DNA of 64,000 bases from Pseudonocardiaceae bacterium (lineage in GTDB: Bacteria; Actinomycetota; Actinomycetes; Mycobacteriales; Pseudonocardiaceae). The translations under genes were made by a program, and so were the position numbers. The first letter of the stretch is position 1. Each line of letters opens with the position of its first letter. The stretch spans positions 1 through 64,000 of the forward strand of contig WHTH01000019.1 in assembly GCA_009377865.1 (NCBI GenBank), given 5' to 3'. Below the pieces are notes generated by a model, which was not told where the DNA came from, did no database searches, and saw only the letters and a program-made list of their open reading frames with translations. Of the stretch, positions 19,560-26,612 are shown piece by piece.

Positions 19560-20114
19560 TCACACCGCCAGTATCGGCTGGTCTCCGTCGTATACCAGCA
19601 GGCCGTCATCGCGTCGGCGGGCGGTGTCGGTCGCGCGGTGCTCGGTGATGTTCCCGTCCGGCATGACGTGGCAGACCGGCACGTCGCGTGCGAGGACGAC
19701 GAAGTCGGCGATCAGCCGCCGGTGGCACCGCCACCAGACGCTCTCCGAGCACAGCACGGCCGTACGCTGCCTTGCGGACGCGTCGAGCAGCCCGTCGACC
19801 GCGGCCAGGAAGTCCGGGGTGCGCATGTGGGCGGCATAGCCGGCGAAGGAACGGTTGCGCAGCCCGGTGTCCGGCGAGTCCGTCGGGTCGCGGCGCCACC
19901 CGCCGAGCCGGCGCTCCCAGCGGTAGCCGATGCCGTGCTCGGGTAGCCATCGCGACATCTCGCCACGCGCCACGTCCGGGTTATGCCGGCTGCCGGGTGC
20001 CGTGCGCACGTCGACCACCGACTCGATTCCCGCGCCATGCAGCAGCGCGACGAGCTGCTCCCGATCGGCCGTGCTATGGCCGAGCGTGAACAGTGGCCGT
20101 TCCATGCGCTCCAT
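19560..20114 (-). CDS. DUF488 family protein
   Basis: 184 residues from ATG 20114 (an ATG at 20105 is also possible). The N-terminal LFTLGHSTADREQLVALL and the VVDVRTAPGSRHNPD block are diagnostic of DUF488, and a central LLCSESVWWRCHRRLIADF segment carries the conserved Cys, His and Arg residues. The family is widespread, with no agreed biochemical role. The gene stands alone, in the same direction as gltB but 240 bases away, so it is probably not part of that operon. Confidence 0.85.
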   Translation of the reverse strand: MERMERPLFTLGHSTADREQLVALLHGAGIESVVDVRTAPGSRHNPDVARGEMSRWLPEHGIGYRWERRLGGWRRDPTDSPDTGLRNRSFAGYAAHMRTPDFLAAVDGLLDASARQRTAVLCSESVWWRCHRRLIADFVVLARDVPVCHVMPDGNITEHRATDTARRRDDGLLVYDGDQPILAV

Positions 20115-20210
20115 GGTGCGCCCGCAACCCGGCTCACGCCCAGTTGCACGCCAGGGTCACGCCGGGCCCGGTGGCCGAGGCAATCTGGCGGCGATGGCCG
20201 GTTCCATCGT

Positions 20211-20262
20211 CGTCAAGGGCGCCTTGGCGGCGCCCGGCGCAGCGGAGGTGCCCTTCACGGCG
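20211..20262. repeat. Intergenic inverted repeat, type A copy 2
   Basis: Left arm CGTCAAGGGCGCC and right arm GGTGCCCTTCACGGCG enclose a GGCGCCCGGCGCAGC loop almost identical to the loop of the copy at 13243. The left arm has diverged. It lies in the 690-base interval between the DUF488 gene and the ADGG-peptide operon, 110 bases from a truncated acetyltransferase. Confidence 0.7.
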
Positions 20263-20374
20263 TGGTGGGTCGGCCGGCGCGCACCGGCGGTCCTCGGTGA
20301 CTTCGCCCACGTCCCGAAGCACGGGCGCACGGTTCCGCAACGCAACGACGACGACACCGCCGTGTCAGGCGGCA

Positions 20375-20593
20375 CAGGAGTTCCCGCCAGCTGTCGTCGG
20401 TCCACCCCAGGCTCGACCAGTGGTGCGGTGCCGCGATGCGGTCGTGCGTGGCGCGGATCAGCGGTAGTTTCGCGGCGCCCGCAGCTTCCAGCTCGACGGG
20501 GACGGGTGGTGGACGGGCCGGACGGAGTTGCTCGGGTGACGTCATCTCCAGTGATGTCACGGTCTGGTCGACGAGCACCCTGTGACTGTGCAA
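20375..20593 (-). pseudogene. Truncated GNAT-family acetyltransferase (N-terminal 73 codons)
   Basis: The minus frame from a TTG at 20593 reads RVLVDQTVTSLEMTSPEQL and then ATHDRIAAPHHWSSLGWTDD, the N-terminus of a common actinobacterial GNAT acetyltransferase family. After SWRELL at 20375 the sequence turns into Arg-rich nonsense, and the acetyl-CoA-binding core is absent. The gene is therefore broken by a deletion whose inner edge lies close to the intergenic repeat at 20211. Identification is by recalled family pattern. The rest of 20115-20806 holds nothing else I recognise. Confidence 0.6.
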
Positions 20594-20806
20594 CGGATGG
20601 GTACCGCGGCGCGACTCGATTTAGACCCGGGCCGATCGGGCATCCTCGGCTCGCAGCCGACGAGCAGGAGGGAGCACGAGGGAGCCAGCATGCCTGCTGG
20701 CCGCCGGGAGCTGGTGCCCGGAGGCATCCCGCCGTCGCGGCGTGCTCCGGCTGGTCCTAGCGTGTTCTCGCGCTGCACAACCCCAGCTGTCAGAAGGAGG
20801 AACACG

Positions 20807-21019
20807 ATGGCACTCGACGACGACATGACGACCACGGGCGGCCCGCACGGCCCGGCCGACGGCGGTGCCGATGGCGATGCGGACGGCGGTGCCGACGGCG
20901 GCGCGGACGGTGGTGCCGACGGCGGTGCCGACGGTGGCGCGGACGGCGCTGCGGACGGTGGTGCCGACGGCGGTGCCGATGGTGGCGCGGACGGCGGCGA
21001 GGACGGCGGCGCTCGCTGA
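20807..21019 (+). CDS. ADGG-repeat small peptide, candidate modified-peptide precursor
   Basis: 70 residues from ATG 20807 with an excellent Shine-Dalgarno (AAGGAGG, six bases upstream). A 16-residue leader-like N-terminus (MALDDDMTTTGGPHGP) is followed by 13 tandem tetrapeptides with consensus Ala-Asp-Gly-Gly (residues 17-68) and a terminal AR. Variants are ADGD, ADGA and EDGG. It has no signal peptide, Cys or aromatic residue. Its stop is one base from the start of a JmjC-type hydroxylase gene, implying coupled expression. The regular Asp residues would suit an Fe(II)/2-oxoglutarate hydroxylase as substrates, so a ribosomally made, post-translationally modified peptide is my inference. A structural or metal-binding peptide is the alternative. 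Confidence 0.72.
   Translation: MALDDDMTTTGGPHGPADGGADGDADGGADGGADGGADGGADGGADGAADGGADGGADGGADGGEDGGAR
20855..21010 (+). repeat. Coding minisatellite: 13 x 12-bp ADGG units
   Basis: Thirteen consecutive 12-base units (consensus GCNGAYGGNGGN) encode the tetrapeptide array. Synonymous codons vary between units (GCG/GCC, GAC/GAT, GGC/GGT), so protein sequence rather than DNA identity is conserved. Unit number is likely to vary between strains. Confidence 0.85.
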
Positions 21020-21020
21020 G

Positions 21021-22295
21021 GTGACGACGACCGAAGCCGACGCCGGGCGATTCACCCAGGACCGCCCGGCACCGGCACGGCCTGCGCTGTCGCGATGCGT
21101 CGCCGACCCGGACACCTTCGCCGAGCGCCACTGGGGCCGTCGGCCGCTGCTGTCGCGACGTCACGAGTTGGCCGGACGGTTCGACGACCTGCTCGACCTC
21201 GACGCGGTCGACGAGTTGCTGTCTCGCCGCGGGCTGCGCACACCGTTCCTGCGCATCGCCCGCAGCGGTGAGGTGGTCGACAGCCGGCAGTTCACCGGAC
21301 CCGGTGGGGCCGGTGCGGAGATCGCCGACCAGGTCCGCGACGACCAGGTTGCGGTGCTGTTCGACGACGGCGGGACGGTCGTGCTGCAGGGGCTGCACCG
21401 GATCTGGCCGCCGGTGATCGACTTCGTCACCCGGCTCAGCGAGGAGCTCGGCCATCCGGCGCAGGCCAACGCGTACGTGACGCCGTCGTCATCGCACGGC
21501 TTCGCAGCGCACTACGACGTGCACGACGTATTCGTGCTGCAGCTCACCGGACGCAAGCACTGGACGGTGCAGGAGCCGGTCCACCTGGACCCGCTGCGCG
21601 ACCAGCCGTCCAGCCACTACCAGGACCAGGTCGCGGCCGCCGCCGAGCACGATCCCCCGGTGATCGACACCGTGCTCGAACCGGGTGACTCGCTTTACCT
21701 GCCGCGCGGCTACCTGCACGCGGCCACTGCTCTCGGCGACGTGTCGGCACACCTGACGGTGGGAGTTCACACCGTCACCCGGCACGCACTCGTCGAGGCG
21801 CTCGCCGCGCTGGTCGCCGAGGAACCCGAGCTGCGCCGCTCGCTGCCGCCCGGCATCGACGTCGCCGATCCCGAGCAGCTCGCTCCGCAGCTGCAGACCG
21901 TGCTCGAGGTGCTCGGTGACGCGCTGCACCGGGTGCCCGCTGCCGACGTCGCCCGCAAGGTCCGCGAGCGGGTGTGGGCCGGCGGTCGGCCGGAACCACT
22001 GGCGCCGCTGGCACAGCTGGCCTTCCGCGACGAGGTGAGTGCCGGCGACGAGGTGCGGCGTCGCAACGGGCTGCGACACCGGTTGCACCCCGATGGCCAG
22101 CAGGTGGAGCTCGAGCTGGCGGACCGGACGGTGACGTTGCCGGGCGGCACCGCGGCGGCGCTGGAAGTACTCCTTGCCGGGCGCGCGGTCGCGATCGGGG
22201 AGCTGCCGGGTCTCGACGAGGCCGATCAGCTCGTGCTCGTCCGCCGGTTGCTGCGCGAAGGTGTGCTAGTGGCAGCCGCCCCGGGGCGCCGGTGA
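21021..22295 (+). CDS. JmjC-type (cupin) Fe(II)/2-oxoglutarate hydroxylase
   Basis: 424 residues from GTG 21021, one base after the stop of the ADGG peptide. The N-terminal region (FAERHWGRRPLLSRR) and the core match the NO66/MINA/YcfD-like JmjC hydroxylases. The metal triad is visible as His164-x-Asp166 in AAHYDVHDVFVLQL and His233 in LPRGYLHAAT. These enzymes hydroxylate protein side chains such as Arg, His or Asp with O2 and 2-oxoglutarate. A C-terminal winged-helix-like tail follows (about 340-424). The neighbouring Asp-rich repeat peptide is an obvious candidate substrate, though a ribosomal protein target cannot be excluded. Its stop overlaps the next start in GTGA. Confidence 0.85.
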   Translation: MTTTEADAGRFTQDRPAPARPALSRCVADPDTFAERHWGRRPLLSRRHELAGRFDDLLDLDAVDELLSRRGLRTPFLRIARSGEVVDSRQFTGPGGAGAEIADQVRDDQVAVLFDDGGTVVLQGLHRIWPPVIDFVTRLSEELGHPAQANAYVTPSSSHGFAAHYDVHDVFVLQLTGRKHWTVQEPVHLDPLRDQPSSHYQDQVAAAAEHDPPVIDTVLEPGDSLYLPRGYLHAATALGDVSAHLTVGVHTVTRHALVEALAALVAEEPELRRSLPPGIDVADPEQLAPQLQTVLEVLGDALHRVPAADVARKVRERVWAGGRPEPLAPLAQLAFRDEVSAGDEVRRRNGLRHRLHPDGQQVELELADRTVTLPGGTAAALEVLLAGRAVAIGELPGLDEADQLVLVRRLLREGVLVAAAPGRR

Positions 22296-23170
22296 GCGCA
22301 CCGAGCCAACGCTGCGCCGAGTTGGCCGACTCGGAGGACGAACCGCGCCACGGCACGGCGCCGCCCGCCATCCGGTGGGTGCTCGTCGAGCACTCCGGCC
22401 CATGGGGGCGGCGCGCGCTGAGCGGATCCGGGCTGGATCCCCAGGTCGCCGTTGCGCTGGGCAGCTGGGCCGACTCGTCCGCCGGCCGGGTCACCCTGAT
22501 CCGCAGGCCCGCCAGCTCGCATCACAGCGGGCACCGGCGCCGCTGGTATCTCGCGGACTCGCGGCCGGGGCACGAGACGCTGCGCGGCGGTTGCTTCGCT
22601 GACGAGCGCGAGCTGCTGGACGTGCTCGATGGCGCAGCGCCGGGCGAGCCGGTCGACGACCCGCTCTACCTGGTCTGCGCCCACGGCAGGCACGACGCCT
22701 GCTGCGCGGTGCGCGGGCGTCCGGTCGCGGCGGCGCTGGCAACCGAGTATCCAGGCCGCACCTGGGAGTGCAGCCACATCGGCGGGGACCGGTTCGCGGC
22801 CAACCTCGTGGTGCTGCCGCACGGCTTCTACTACGGCCACGTCCCGGCGTCGGAAGCGGTGGCACTGGCCAGGGCATACGACGACGGCTTCGTCGAGCCG
22901 CGCTGGTTGCGTGGCCGGTCGTCGATCCCGCCTGCGGTGCAGGCCGCGCAGCATCACGCCCGGCTCGCCACCGGCGAACGAGGCGTCGATGCGTTCGTCC
23001 CGCGCGGTGTCGAGTCCGCTGGGTCGCAGCAGTGGCAGGTGCGGCTGGGCGGGCCCGACGTGGTGGTTCAGCTCCGCGAGCGGGTGCGCGAGGTGGGCCG
23101 TCCGCTGACCTGCGCGGCGGTCGCACCCGGCCGCATCCGCAGCTTCGAGCTGGTGGAGCCGGTGATGTGA
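22292..23170 (+). CDS. Sucrase/ferredoxin-like (Apd1-type) thioredoxin-fold Fe-S protein
   Basis: 292 residues from GTG 22292, overlapping the JmjC stop by four bases. The C-terminal half has the PF06999-type pattern: YLVCAHGRHDACCAVRGRPV followed by WECSHIGGDRFAANLVVLPHG, with Cys and His residues that in the Apd1 relatives bind a [2Fe-2S] cluster. The N-terminal half is a related domain without the cysteine pattern. Members are thought to be redox proteins. As the third gene of a tightly coupled operon it could supply electrons or keep Fe(II) reduced for the hydroxylase; this is inference. Confidence 0.85.
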   Translation: MSAPSQRCAELADSEDEPRHGTAPPAIRWVLVEHSGPWGRRALSGSGLDPQVAVALGSWADSSAGRVTLIRRPASSHHSGHRRRWYLADSRPGHETLRGGCFADERELLDVLDGAAPGEPVDDPLYLVCAHGRHDACCAVRGRPVAAALATEYPGRTWECSHIGGDRFAANLVVLPHGFYYGHVPASEAVALARAYDDGFVEPRWLRGRSSIPPAVQAAQHHARLATGERGVDAFVPRGVESAGSQQWQVRLGGPDVVVQLRERVREVGRPLTCAAVAPGRIRSFELVEPVM

Positions 23171-23255
23171 GCGGTCGCACTCTACTGGAATGCCCCAGCG
23201 GCGATGTGGTCGCCATCCGGTAGCTTCGGCTGCTCCACGGAAGCGGGGAGCGAGC

Positions 23256-23756
23256 ATGGGTAAGCGAAAGCGCGCGTCGAGAACGGGAAACCGCGAGCTG
23301 GACAAGATGGTCGAGGCCATGGAAGGGCTGCTACTAGACGCCGTCGGGGAGACCCTCGATTCGGGCTTGCCCGCTCCGGCTCGCGATCGGATCGCCCGAG
23401 TGATCGAGATCGACGACGAAGTGGACTCCTTCGAGTCCGGTCCACCGCCAGGGCAGACATTCGCCCTCATCATCCTGACGAGCTGGCTGAGCACGCCGAT
23501 GGCAGGCCACCGCGCCGACGCCGATGAGGTGCTCGATTGGATCGGGGACAACCTGGGCGCGCGGTACCGGGCGCGGGCCAAGTACGTGATCGGCATGCTC
23601 GACCCGAACAGCGCCGCCGAGACGGTTCAACTGTACGGCGACGCCCTCGCTGACGATCTCCTGCCGACCCTGATCTGGATCGCCTCGGCGCTCGTGGCCC
23701 GGTACGGCGACGGCAACCCGGCCTCGCTGTCCCACCCCGTCCCGGCCGGGTCTTGA
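23256..23756 (+). CDS. Hypothetical protein, helical, no family recognised
   Basis: 166 residues from ATG 23256 with GGGGAG about seven bases upstream. It is basic at the N-terminus (MGKRKRASRTGNRELDKM) and otherwise acidic and helical, with no signal peptide, membrane span or catalytic motif that I recognise. It follows the ADGG/JmjC/ferredoxin genes by 85 bases in the same direction and could be a fourth member of that operon, but the gap makes this uncertain. Codon use is like its neighbours. Confidence 0.6.
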   Translation: MGKRKRASRTGNRELDKMVEAMEGLLLDAVGETLDSGLPAPARDRIARVIEIDDEVDSFESGPPPGQTFALIILTSWLSTPMAGHRADADEVLDWIGDNLGARYRARAKYVIGMLDPNSAAETVQLYGDALADDLLPTLIWIASALVARYGDGNPASLSHPVPAGS

Positions 23757-24037
23757 GCAGACAGCATTGCCGCCTGACGTTTCTCGCAGCAACGAGTGAC
23801 CTCGACCGTCGCTGGCGAACGATTATCGATTGCCCGGTCCGGCCGTAGCAGTTGCGCCGCGCCGCGATCCACGATTGCGGGCGGGGACGGCGGCGGGTGC
23901 GCATCGTGCACCACGACACGCTGGTACTCGAGCAGCGTCGACGGCGTCGACGGTGATCTCGTCGAACCGGCCGGAGTAGACCGCGGTGCGCGTAGGCCGC
24001 CGCGGTCGCAAGTCCAGCCGCGCCTCGATGGTCTTGA
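23757..24037. other. Non-coding stretch at the left edge of a decayed patch
   Basis: No intact gene. A minus-strand reading VYSGRFDEITVDAVDAA followed in another frame by LEYQRVVVHDAHPP suggests a frameshifted fragment of an unidentified gene, but I cannot assign a family. It leads directly into the SDR tail fragment. Confidence 0.4.
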
Positions 24038-24283
24038 TGCAAGGGCCTGGCCCGCGACCTCGGGCCTCGCGGCATCACCGCCACCGTGGTGCACCCCGGC
24101 TGCACCGACACCGACATGAACCCAGCCGACGGACCCGACGCCGAGGCCGAGCTCCCGTTCATCGCCCTCGGGCGCTACGGCACCGGCGCCGAGCTCGCCG
24201 CCACGGTCGCCCACCTGGTCGGCGAGGGCGGCCGCTACATCACCGGCACCTCGATCGCCGTCGACGGCGGCTATGCCGCTTGA
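24038..24283 (+). pseudogene. C-terminal fragment of a short-chain dehydrogenase
   Basis: From the codons after a TGA at 24035 the frame reads GLARDLGPRGITATVVHPG, then TDTDMNPADG and RYITGTSIAVDGGYAA, the last third of a classical SDR. The cofactor-binding and catalytic parts are absent upstream, so this is a truncated remnant and not a small gene, although a GTG at 24086 leaves an open frame of 65 codons. Confidence 0.75.
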
Positions 24284-24368
24284 CCACGCTGATGGACAGC
24301 GTCCCGCGCCGGCCAGCGGACCCGACGACACCAGCCCCCCGTCGCCCTTGGACTCACGGACAGGGCCG

Positions 24369-24690
24369 ATGACGATCGCCTGGACGTTGCTCGTGCTCGC
24401 GGGTCTTCTGGAGCTCGTGTGGGCCACCGCCCTGAAACACTCGGCCGGGTTCACCCGGCTCTGGCCCAGCATCGCCGGCATCAGCCTCTCGCTGGTCAAG
24501 TTTCGCCTTGCTCGGCCTCGCCCTGCGGAACCTACCCGTCGGCACCGCCTACGCGGTCTGGGTCGGCATCGGCGCCGCCGGCGTCACCATCGCCGGCATC
24601 GTGATCTACGGCGAACCGCTCTCCCTCCGGCTCACGTGCATCGCCGCCATCCTCGCAGGCGTCATCGGCCTGCGGATCATCGAAGCCTGA
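24369..24690 (+). pseudogene. Frameshifted small multidrug-resistance (SMR/SugE-type) transporter
   Basis: ATG 24369 begins MTIAWTLLVLAGLLELVWAT, the first span of an SMR pump with the conserved membrane Glu, and runs to SLSLVKF. From about 24500 the coding frame moves by one: LGLALRNLPVGTAYAVWVGI followed by two further spans, ending in LRIIEA at 24690. Removing one A at 24498-24499 (GTCAAGTTT) would restore SLSLV-SFALLGLAL. The joined protein would be about 106 residues, the normal four-span length. Either the gene is inactivated by one insertion or the base is a sequencing error. SugE-like members export guanidinium. Confidence 0.8.
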
Positions 24691-24867
24691 CCACGGCGGG
24701 CTCTCTAACGGCGCCGCTGTCGGGGCTTTCCCCGCCTCTGAGGTGGTCGATTATGTCTCCCGCTGCGCCGAGCACCTCCAGCGCCGTGCCTGGCGACACG
24801 GCCGGCCCGCGCCCGCCCGGCTGCGTGCGCTGCGGTCATCGGTCCGGCCGCGATGTCGGCGTGCTGG

Positions 24868-24898
24868 TTGGACCTTCCATCCGGGTGGAAGGTGCACT
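24868..24898 (+). promoter_or_regulatory. MerR-type promoter with 19-bp spacer and ACCTTCCA/TGGAAGGT dyad
   Basis: A -35-like TTGGAC (24868-24873) and a -10-like TGCACT (24893-24898) are separated by 19 bases, the long spacer typical of MerR-activated promoters. The spacer holds a perfect 8-bp dyad, ACCTTCCA at 24872-24879 and TGGAAGGT at 24886-24893, closely resembling CueR/ZntR operators. It lies 30-60 bases upstream of the merR start. Confidence 0.75.
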
Positions 24899-24953
24899 CT
24901 TACAGTAAGGGAGAAGACTCGAAAGACACATGCTGACCAGCGCGGGAGCTGCG

Positions 24954-25421
24954 ATGCGCATAGGAGAACTGGCCCAGCAAGTCGGGGTGAACCCCAAAAC
25001 CGTGCGCTACTACGAGGGCATCGGGCTGCTGCCTGCGGCCGAGCGAACCAGCGCCGGCTACCGGATCTACGGCGACGGCGACCTCGAGCGACTGGGATTC
25101 ATCAAGGCCGCGCAGCGCTTGGGCATGCGACTGGACGAGATCGCCGAGGTGCTCGCACTGCGCGAGGCCGACCAGCGCCCCTGTGACTACGTCCGTGGTG
25201 TGCTGCACGAGCACGTCGCCGACATCGACGAGCGCATCGCCGAGCTGCGGCACCTTCGCGGTCAACTGCTGGACCTGGACGTGCGCGCCGACCAGCTGGC
25301 CTCCGAGCCTGATGCGGGATCTACGACGTGTCCGTTGATCGACCACGTCCGTCGCCAGAACCAAAGCGTCGACTTGACGTTGCACCCGGCTGGAAGGCCT
25401 AGCGTGCGGACCTGGAGGTGA
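24954..25421 (+). CDS. MerR-family heavy-metal-responsive regulator
   Basis: 155 residues from ATG 24954 (an upstream ATG at 24930 would add eight). The winged-helix domain MRIGELAQQVGVNPKTVRYY followed by GIGLLPAAERTSAGYRIYG is classic MerR. A long dimerisation helix runs at about 80-120, and Cys residues in QRPCDYV and STTCPLID could bind metal in the CadR/ZntR manner. It lies directly downstream of a MerR-type promoter and so is probably autoregulated. The stop (TGA 25419-25421) abuts the next gene. The specific metal cannot be told. Confidence 0.9.
   Translation: MRIGELAQQVGVNPKTVRYYEGIGLLPAAERTSAGYRIYGDGDLERLGFIKAAQRLGMRLDEIAEVLALREADQRPCDYVRGVLHEHVADIDERIAELRHLRGQLLDLDVRADQLASEPDAGSTTCPLIDHVRRQNQSVDLTLHPAGRPSVRTWR
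25374..25404 (+). promoter_or_regulatory. Second MerR-like promoter inside the 3' end of merR
   Basis: TTGACG (25374-25379) and CTAGCG (25399-25404) are again 19 bases apart, with the right half-site TGGAAGG at 25391-25397 as in the upstream operator; the left arm is poorly conserved. It would drive the downstream thioredoxin-like gene independently of merR. This rests on sequence resemblance only. Confidence 0.45.
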
Positions 25422-25426
25422 TAACG

Positions 25427-25696
25427 ATGGCACAGCGCCACATCGAGGTATTCACGACCGGATGCACAGGCTGTGAGCCGACGGTGAATCTGGTGAACGA
25501 GATGGCCGGGCCCGGCTGCATGGTCATCGTGCGCGACCTACGCAGCGACGGTGATGCCGCCACCAAGGCGGTCGACTACGGGATCACCCGCATCCCCGCC
25601 GTGGTGGTGGATGGCCGCCTGGCCGAGTGCTGCCAAGGTGCACACGGACCAACTCGTGAAGGGTTGGCTGCAGCTGGTATCGGCTCCTGCCCCTGA
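25427..25696 (+). CDS. Thioredoxin/glutaredoxin-fold small protein linked to merR
   Basis: 89 residues. ATG 25427 is preferred for its GGAGG at 25414-25418; a GTG at 25418 is in frame. The protein begins with a beta strand, then a redox-like Cys pair in FTTGCTGCEPT, a thioredoxin-fold IPAVVVDGRLAECC segment with the cis-Pro and a second Cys-Cys, and ends PTREGLAAAGIGSCP. This matches small thioredoxin-like proteins often encoded beside metal-responsive MerR genes. It may bind or transfer a thiophilic metal, or reduce a partner. It is co-directional with merR and nearly abutting it. Confidence 0.8.
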   Translation: MAQRHIEVFTTGCTGCEPTVNLVNEMAGPGCMVIVRDLRSDGDAATKAVDYGITRIPAVVVDGRLAECCQGAHGPTREGLAAAGIGSCP

Positions 25697-25744
25697 CCAC
25701 ACACGGGTACCCGTGCCTTCGCCCGGGCATCCTGTATCCGTTCC

Positions 25745-25822
25745 GGAAGACCTGGAGTAGCCGCTGGTGCGCTCGACCAGGGTGCCGATCGCGGTGGCGT
25801 TGCGTTTGCCGATGATCAGTCG
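25745..25822 (-). mobile_element. Scrap of an IS30-family transposase
   Basis: On the minus strand the frame reads RLIIGKRNATAIGTLVERTS, resembling the DDE-domain block around 'IIG..N.SAIGTLVERTTR' of IS30 transposases. Only about 25 codons remain, with no terminal inverted repeats visible. Identification is from memory of the motif and is tentative. Confidence 0.5.
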
Positions 25823-25933
25823 GGTAGCCCCGGCGCATTGCTCAGGCCACGACATCGTCGGTGGCCGGGGCCCTGTGGGGGCTCTGGCTCGTTGAACCCC
25901 GTCGGCGGGTGCTCCGCTGGGCTGAGCACACCC

Positions 25934-26299
25934 TCAGCATGCTGAGCGAACTCGCAGCAGAGCCCGGAACCGGCGAGCCCCGAGTCGTAGCAGCAGTACC
26001 CGGCGACGGTATGCAACTTCCGCTATCGCCGAGCCGAGAGCCCGCCTCACGGTGTCGGTCATGGACGCCGACAGCATCCGCGTGTGCTCGGTGGCGAACG
26101 TAAACACGATGCGCCCGTACCCGCCTCGCGCCCGCGCTCGTGCACGCAGTACCGAGGTCGTGTGGGCAATGTCGGCGACGTCGACCGCCCCAACCCGGTC
26201 GATCTCCCGCGTGGGGTCGGGCAGGGTCACCTACTCGCCCAGCACGGCCGCGCCGAACGCGGCCAGCGACCCAGCGGCAAGCAGTTCCCGGCGTTTCAT
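25934..26299 (-). pseudogene. Remnant of an XRE/TPR-type actinobacterial regulator
   Basis: From ATG 26299 the minus frame reads MKRRELLAAGSLAAFGAAVL, then an in-frame TAG at 26231-26233, then VTLPDPTREIDRVGAVDVAD and SMTDTVRRALGSAIAEV. Beyond that the homology continues in another frame as HTVAGYCCYDSGLAGSG. These pieces match the middle of the large actinobacterial family of HTH regulators with C-terminal TPR-like repeats. The HTH is missing, and there are at least one nonsense change and one frameshift. The surrounding 25697-26301 holds no other gene. Confidence 0.55.
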
Positions 26300-26301
26300 A
26301 G

Positions 26302-26493
26302 GCGGAGGCGGACTTCGATCCGTTGCCGTTCGATGCTGCGGCGGCACGGGCGTACGACGCGATGATCGCGGCTGTTGCGCTCGCGCGCGACCTGCCGGTG
26401 CACACCAGCAAGCCGAGCGACTGCGCCGGCATCGAGGGACTGACCGTCGTCCCCGTCACCCTCCCGAAACAACCCGGAGACGTGAGCCACTGA
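26302..26493 (+). pseudogene. VapC (PIN toxin) relic with an internal deletion
   Basis: The plus frame reads ADFDPLPFDAAAARAYDAM and then IAAVALARDLPVHTSKPSDC, ending GLTVVPV before a TGA at 26491. The two halves are the middle and C-terminal PIN-domain blocks, but the roughly 20 residues that normally join them (including a catalytic Asp) are missing, as is the N-terminus. It is a decayed toxin gene without an antitoxin. Confidence 0.55.
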
Positions 26494-26612
26494 CAGCAGC
26501 ACGCCCACCAGCAGACCCGCGGTCCTCGCTGCGCCGATAGCCGCCGCGCAAAGACATCGCGCGGCGACCGTTGGCGAGGTGGCGACCACTCATACAGATG
26601 TGATCGTAGGCG

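Noticed and set aside
20855-21010. Regular 12-bp repeats considered as a CRISPR array or non-coding satellite
   Set aside because: Units are contiguous without spacers and encode an in-frame tetrapeptide behind a strong ribosome site.
24284-24368. Guanidine riboswitch upstream of the SugE-like gene
   Set aside because: The 85-base leader lacks the paired ACGR-loop hairpins of guanidine-II and the core of guanidine-I or -III; nothing convincing could be folded by eye.
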